Assembly (NCBI GenBank): GCA_004299545.1
Contig: SCRB01000853.1
Span: forward strand, 1 to 9,075
Length of the DNA: 9,075 bases
From: Rhizobiaceae bacterium
GTDB lineage: Bacteria; Pseudomonadota; Alphaproteobacteria; Rhizobiales; Rhizobiaceae
Direction: 5' to 3'
This document shows, in pieces, positions 5,833-9,075 of the stretch (its first letter is position 1; the number at the start of each line of letters is the position of its first letter). Below the pieces are notes generated by a model. That model saw only the letters and a program-made list of their open reading frames with translations. It made no database searches and was not told the origin of the DNA. Both the position numbers and the translations under genes were made by a program.

Positions 5833-6993
5833 TTGATCTATCGGATCGCCGCGTTCTTTCGCGGCCTTGCCCTGGCCCTGCTGTGGATCGTCCGCCGCCT
5901 CTTCGCCATCGCCGCGTGGCCCGTTCGCCGCTGGGGCCGGGCGGAAACGAAGCGCGGCTGGGCTGCTCGCGGCGTCGTTCTGCTGGCCGTCCTCGTGCTC
6001 ATCGGGCTTTATGCCAATTTCTTCTGGCAGACGCAGACATGGACCAACTTCAATCCGGACTATGTCGCGGCCTACAAGCTCCATGACCGACAGGTGACGG
6101 CCGGTGAGGCGGCCAATGCGGCGCAGGGCACAGCCGGACAAACCAGCACCGCGACCCAGGGATCGCCTGCCGGCCAGAAAAGCTGCACGCCTTCGGCGAT
6201 CGCAGGCGTGACGGCCGACCTCATCGACTTCAACGTCAACCAGAACCAGTGGATCTCATCGATGATCCTCTACAAGCTCGGCTTTTTCGGGCTCGACTGG
6301 GACAAGACGCCATTTTTCGACAACAAGGCCTCCTTCCAGCGCGGCATCAACCAGGCGGTGCGCCGCACGACCGTCGAGCTGGTGGACACGCTCGGGCGCG
6401 TCCGTGGCACCTCGCAGGTCGATACCGATCTCCAGTCGGCGCGCGGCAACATGCAGTTCGACGAATATACCTGGTATCTCGGTTGGAACCCGCCCGGGCC
6501 GAAGACGCCGACACCGACCTATTACCGCTCGGCCATCAAGAGCCTGCGCGCTTTCAACAAGCGTCTCGCCGCCTGCCAGGTGACATTCGATGCGCGTGCC
6601 GACAATCTCATCCAGTTCATCGATCGTATCGCCAACGATATCGGCTCGACTTCGGCAATCCTCAAGGACCGGGCCGAAAACCATCACAATGGCTGGTTCG
6701 ACTTCCGCGCCGACGACCGGTTCTGGTTCGCCTATGGCCAGCTCTACGGCTATTACGGGCTGCTTTCGGCCGCGCAGGCGGATTTCGACGACGTCATCAA
6801 GGATAAGAAGCTGACGCCGCTCTGGGACGACATGCTGGCGCAGTTGCGTTCCGCCCTGAAAATCCAACCCTTCATCGTCGCCAACGGCCGCGAGGGCGGC
6901 TGGATCGTGCCGTCGCACCTGACGACAATGGGGTTCTATGTTCTGCGAGTGCGGTCGAACCTCGTCGATATCAAGTCGGTGCTGCAACAGTAG
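5833..6993 (+). CDS. DUF2333 family membrane-anchored protein
   Basis: The product has 386 residues from TTG 5833 (MIYRIAAFFRGLALALLWIV). The frame is open upstream to 5569, but no other start has a ribosome site. A basic N-terminus is followed by one clear membrane helix at about 48-65 (GVVLLAVLVLIGLYANFFW). Next come a low-complexity Ala/Gly/Thr/Gln linker (90-116) and a long conserved domain (120-386). Recognisable blocks are ADLIDFNVNQNQWISSMILY (128-147), DWDKTPFFDNKASFQRG (155-171), RRTTVELVDTLGRVRGTSQ (177-195), FDARADNLIQFIDRIANDIG (252-271), WFDFRADDRFWFAYGQLYGY (288-307) and a C-terminal GGWIVPSHLTTMGFYVLRVR. These match the DUF2333 family of proteobacteria as I remember it. The function is unknown. 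It is probably held in the inner membrane with the large domain in the periplasm. It stands alone between choX and fhs. Confidence 0.85.
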   Translation: MIYRIAAFFRGLALALLWIVRRLFAIAAWPVRRWGRAETKRGWAARGVVLLAVLVLIGLYANFFWQTQTWTNFNPDYVAAYKLHDRQVTAGEAANAAQGTAGQTSTATQGSPAGQKSCTPSAIAGVTADLIDFNVNQNQWISSMILYKLGFFGLDWDKTPFFDNKASFQRGINQAVRRTTVELVDTLGRVRGTSQVDTDLQSARGNMQFDEYTWYLGWNPPGPKTPTPTYYRSAIKSLRAFNKRLAACQVTFDARADNLIQFIDRIANDIGSTSAILKDRAENHHNGWFDFRADDRFWFAYGQLYGYYGLLSAAQADFDDVIKDKKLTPLWDDMLAQLRSALKIQPFIVANGREGGWIVPSHLTTMGFYVLRVRSNLVDIKSVLQQ

Positions 6994-7062
6994 CGGCAGT
7001 CGGCAATAGGCAATAGGCGATAGGCAATCGACTGCCGACCGCCGCTATTGCCGACTGCCGCT
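6992..7062 (+). repeat. 18-bp inverted repeat enclosing 7-bp tandem repeats
   Basis: AGCGGCAGTCGGCAATAG (6992-7009) and its exact reverse complement (7045-7062) form a perfect 18-bp stem with a 35-nt loop. The left arm begins inside the TAG stop of the DUF2333 gene. Four 7-bp units follow in tandem from 7002 (GGCAATA, GGCAATA, GGCGATA, GGCAATC, to 7029), so the left arm runs into the tandem. A second partner for the left arm exists inside the loop: CGACTGCC (7029-7036) pairs with GGCAGTCG (6995-7002). Two mutually exclusive hairpins are thus possible. No T tract follows. It may be an intergenic repeat family member or a 3'-end RNA structure. Confidence 0.8.
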
Positions 7063-7098
7063 CTGTCCCTGTCGCAATCCGTGCATTGGGCGGCTGTT

Positions 7099-7126
7099 TT
7101 GGGACGGCGGCGTTCGCCGCTATAAG
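7099..7126 (+). promoter_or_regulatory. Candidate fhs promoter with palindromic spacer
   Basis: TTGGGA (7099-7104) and TATAAG (7121-7126) are separated by 16 bp and resemble -35 and -10 boxes. The predicted start near 7133 gives a leader of about 70 nt before fhs. The spacer contains the perfect 14-bp palindrome GCGGCGTTCGCCGC (7107-7120), which could be an operator. Confidence 0.45.
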
Positions 7127-7135
7127 GCTTCTATG

Positions 7136-7154
7136 CGCGTCCGAACGGGACGCG
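7136..7154 (+). other. Hairpin in the fhs 5' leader
   Basis: CGCGTCC (7136-7142) pairs perfectly with GGACGCG (7148-7154) around a 5-nt loop. It would lie at the very 5' end of the fhs transcript if the candidate promoter is correct, and could stabilise the mRNA. It does not resemble a known folate riboswitch. Confidence 0.5.
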
Positions 7155-7201
7155 GCCGGCTGGGCGTGCCTGCCGTCTGAACCGGAACAGAGGGAACTGT
7201 C

Positions 7202-8881
7202 ATGGCCGAATTCAAGTCCGACATTGAAATCGCACGCGCGGCGAAAAAGAAGCCGATCATGGAGATCGGCGCGAAGCTCGGCATACCCTCGGAGCATCTG
7301 CTTCCCTACGGCCATGACAAGGCGAAGGTGTCCGCCGATTTCATCAGGTCGATCCAGGGCAACAAGAACGGCAAGCTGATCCTCGTCACCGCCATCAACC
7401 CGACGCCGGCCGGCGAGGGCAAGACGACGACTACGGTCGGGCTCGGCGACGGGCTGAACCGCATCGGCAAGAAGGCCATCGTCTGCATCCGCGAAGCCTC
7501 GCTCGGTCCGAATTTCGGCATGAAGGGCGGAGCGGCCGGCGGCGGCTATGCGCAGATCGTGCCGATGGACGACATGAACCTGCATTTCACCGGCGATTTC
7601 CACGCCATCACCACCGCCCACAACCTCCTGTCCGCCCTGATCGACAACCACATCTACTGGGGCAACGATCTCGGCATCGATACCCGCCGGGTGACATGGC
7701 GTCGCGTGATGGACATGAACGACCGGGCGCTGCGCCAGATCGTCTGCTCGCTTGGCGGCGTTGCAAACGGCTATCCGCGTGAGGCCGGCTTTGACATCAC
7801 TGTCGCCTCGGAGGTGATGGCGATCCTCTGCCTTGCCCGCGATCTCAAGGATCTGCAAAAGCGCCTCGGCGACATCATCGTCGCCTATCGCCGCGACAAG
7901 AGCCCGATCTATGCCCGCGACCTCAAGGCCGACGGGGCGATGTCGGTGCTCTTGAAGGATGCGATGCAGCCAAATCTCGTGCAGACGCTCGAGAACAACC
8001 CGGCCTTCGTCCATGGCGGTCCCTTCGCCAACATCGCGCATGGCTGCAACTCGGTCATGGCCACCACGACGGCGCTGAAGCTCGCCGACTATGTGGTGAC
8101 GGAGGCTGGTTTTGGCGCCGACCTCGGCGCGGAGAAATTCTTCGACATCAAGTGCCGCAAGGCCGGGCTGAAGCCTGCTGCCGCAGTGATCGTGGCGACC
8201 ATACGCGCCATGAAGATGAACGGCGGCGTCAAGAAGGAGGATCTCGGTCCGGAGAATGTCGAAGCCGTGAAAAGGGGCGCTCCCAATCTTGGCCGTCACA
8301 TCGAGAATGTGCGCCAGTTCGGCGTGCCGGCGATCGTCGCCATCAACCATTTCCACTCCGACACGGAGGCCGAAATCCAGGCGCTGAAGGACTATGTCGC
8401 CTCGATGGGCGAGGAGGCGATCGTTTGCCGCCACTGGGCCGAGGGCTCGAAAGGCACGGAGGAACTGGCGAAAAAGGTCGCGGCGCTTGCAGAGTCGGAT
8501 GCCTCGCAGTTCGCGCCGCTTTATCCCGACGAGATGCCGCTTTTCGAGAAGATCAACACCATCGTGAAGCGCATCTATCGCGGCTCGGAGGCGATCGCGG
8601 ACAAGAACGTGCGCGACCAATTGCACCAATGGGAGCAGGCGGGCTACGGCAACCTTCCGGTCTGCATGGCCAAGACGCAATATTCCTTCTCGACCGATCC
8701 GAACCTGCGCGGTGCGCCGACCGGCCATGTGGTGCCGGTGCGCGAGGTCAGGCTTTCCGCTGGCGCGGGCTTCGTCGTGGCGATCTGCGGCGAGATCATG
8801 ACCATGCCCGGCCTGCCGAGCCGGCCTTCCTCGGAGAAGGTCTTCCTCAACGAGGAGGGCCTGATCGAGGGGCTGAGCTGA
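7202..8881 (+). CDS. fhs: Formate--tetrahydrofolate ligase
   Basis: The product has 559 residues, the normal full length. ATG 7202 follows agaggga at about 7189-7195. The enzyme joins formate to tetrahydrofolate with ATP, making 10-formyl-THF in the cytoplasm; the reverse reaction yields ATP and formate. Family landmarks are all present: the P-loop [12 protein letters not shown] (67-78), the [20 protein letters not shown] signature (98-117), [16 protein letters not shown] (128-143), [19 protein letters not shown] near 301-319, and the C-terminal [17 protein letters not shown]. No defect is visible. It lies 208 bp after the DUF2333 stop with its own likely promoter, so it is probably a separate transcript. 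The enzyme would process C1 units such as those released during choline and betaine breakdown. Confidence 0.98.
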   Translation: MAEFKSDIEIARAAKKKPIMEIGAKLGIPSEHLLPYGHDKAKVSADFIRSIQGNKNGKLILVTAINPTPAGEGKTTTTVGLGDGLNRIGKKAIVCIREASLGPNFGMKGGAAGGGYAQIVPMDDMNLHFTGDFHAITTAHNLLSALIDNHIYWGNDLGIDTRRVTWRRVMDMNDRALRQIVCSLGGVANGYPREAGFDITVASEVMAILCLARDLKDLQKRLGDIIVAYRRDKSPIYARDLKADGAMSVLLKDAMQPNLVQTLENNPAFVHGGPFANIAHGCNSVMATTTALKLADYVVTEAGFGADLGAEKFFDIKCRKAGLKPAAAVIVATIRAMKMNGGVKKEDLGPENVEAVKRGAPNLGRHIENVRQFGVPAIVAINHFHSDTEAEIQALKDYVASMGEEAIVCRHWAEGSKGTEELAKKVAALAESDASQFAPLYPDEMPLFEKINTIVKRIYRGSEAIADKNVRDQLHQWEQAGYGNLPVCMAKTQYSFSTDPNLRGAPTGHVVPVREVRLSAGAGFVVAICGEIMTMPGLPSRPSSEKVFLNEEGLIEGLS

Positions 8882-8942
8882 GCCGCTCCCTGCCGGCGAG
8901 ACACACGGGCATGGAACCGCCGTCCTCTATCGGGGGTTAAGT

Positions 8943-8972
8943 TGCGGTCCGAAAACGCTCTTTCGTTCCGCA
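8943..8972 (+). other. Imperfect hairpin downstream of fhs
   Basis: TGCGG (8943-8947) pairs with CCGCA (8968-8972), and CGAAA (8950-8954) pairs with TTTCG (8961-8965). A 2x2 internal loop separates the stems and the terminal loop is 6 nt. It lies about 60 bp past the fhs stop. It has no T tract, so it is a 3'-end structure candidate rather than a proven terminator. The rest of 8882-9075 holds no supported gene. Confidence 0.35.
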
Positions 8973-9075
8973 CCCGTTCTCGTCTGCCTAGGTGAAACCC
9001 CTGGCATGCCACAAATTCGACACATTTTTGGCGCGGGAACGCCGTAATTGGCAAACATGGTCCAGCCTGCGCCAT

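Noticed and set aside
6992..7062. CRISPR array
   Set aside because: The repeats are 7 bp, directly adjacent, without spacers, and no cas gene is present.
7130..7201. Folate riboswitch in the fhs leader
   Set aside because: There is only one simple hairpin in a leader of about 70 nt, and I see no conserved core of a known tetrahydrofolate-binding RNA.
6971..8728. 585-residue open frame antisense to fhs
   Set aside because: It mirrors the high-GC codon use of fhs, lies almost wholly within it, runs through the 6992-7062 repeat and shows no recognisable domain. fhs is unmistakable on the other strand.
8644..9075. Minus-strand 143-residue frame open to the right edge
   Set aside because: More than half is antisense to the end of fhs and the rest has no recognisable motif, so it is not supported as a gene.

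Overview
The window looks like chromosomal DNA from an alphaproteobacterium of the order Hyphomicrobiales (Rhizobiales), most likely the family Rhizobiaceae. It is GC-rich with strong third-position GC. It carries a choXWV choline transporter of Sinorhizobium type, a DUF2333 protein of the rhizobial type, and palindromic intergenic repeats of the kind common in rhizobia. This placement is an inference from protein resemblance; no search was run.

Layout. (1) Positions 2-313, + strand: the 3' end of a DHA2-type (EmrB/QacA-like) MFS transporter. (2) Positions 417-2272, + strand: a small copper-handling cluster made of a DUF2946-like cysteine-containing small protein, periplasmic CopC and membrane CopD. 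A weak terminator follows copD. (3) Positions 5570-2343, - strand: a choline ABC transporter operon in the order choX (binding protein), choW (permease), choV (ATPase). The choW and choV genes overlap by 4 bp. The choX and choW genes are separated by 259 bp that hold a strong intrinsic terminator right after choX and then a 171-bp mosaic palindromic element. (4) Positions 5571-5832: the divergent control region, with two short dyads. (5) Positions 5833-6993, + strand: a membrane-anchored DUF2333 protein of unknown function with a TTG start. (6) Positions 6992-7062: a perfect 18-bp inverted repeat enclosing a four-copy 7-bp tandem repeat. (7) Positions 7202-8881, + strand: fhs (formate-tetrahydrofolate ligase), with a plausible promoter and structured leader. 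(8) Positions 8882-9075: 3' flank with one imperfect hairpin and no supported gene.

How the genes may work together. ChoX captures choline in the periplasm and ChoW/ChoV import it. Choline is oxidised to glycine betaine and demethylated through dimethylglycine and sarcosine by enzymes not in this window. Those demethylations yield C1 units as methylene-THF, formaldehyde or formate, and Fhs connects formate to the same folate pool. The fhs-cho proximity is therefore metabolically sensible, but a regulatory link is only inference. CopC/CopD/DUF2946 form a separate copper module. I see no evidence of a wholly new defence or mobile system. The most unusual material is the non-coding structure at 4398-4613 and 6992-7154.
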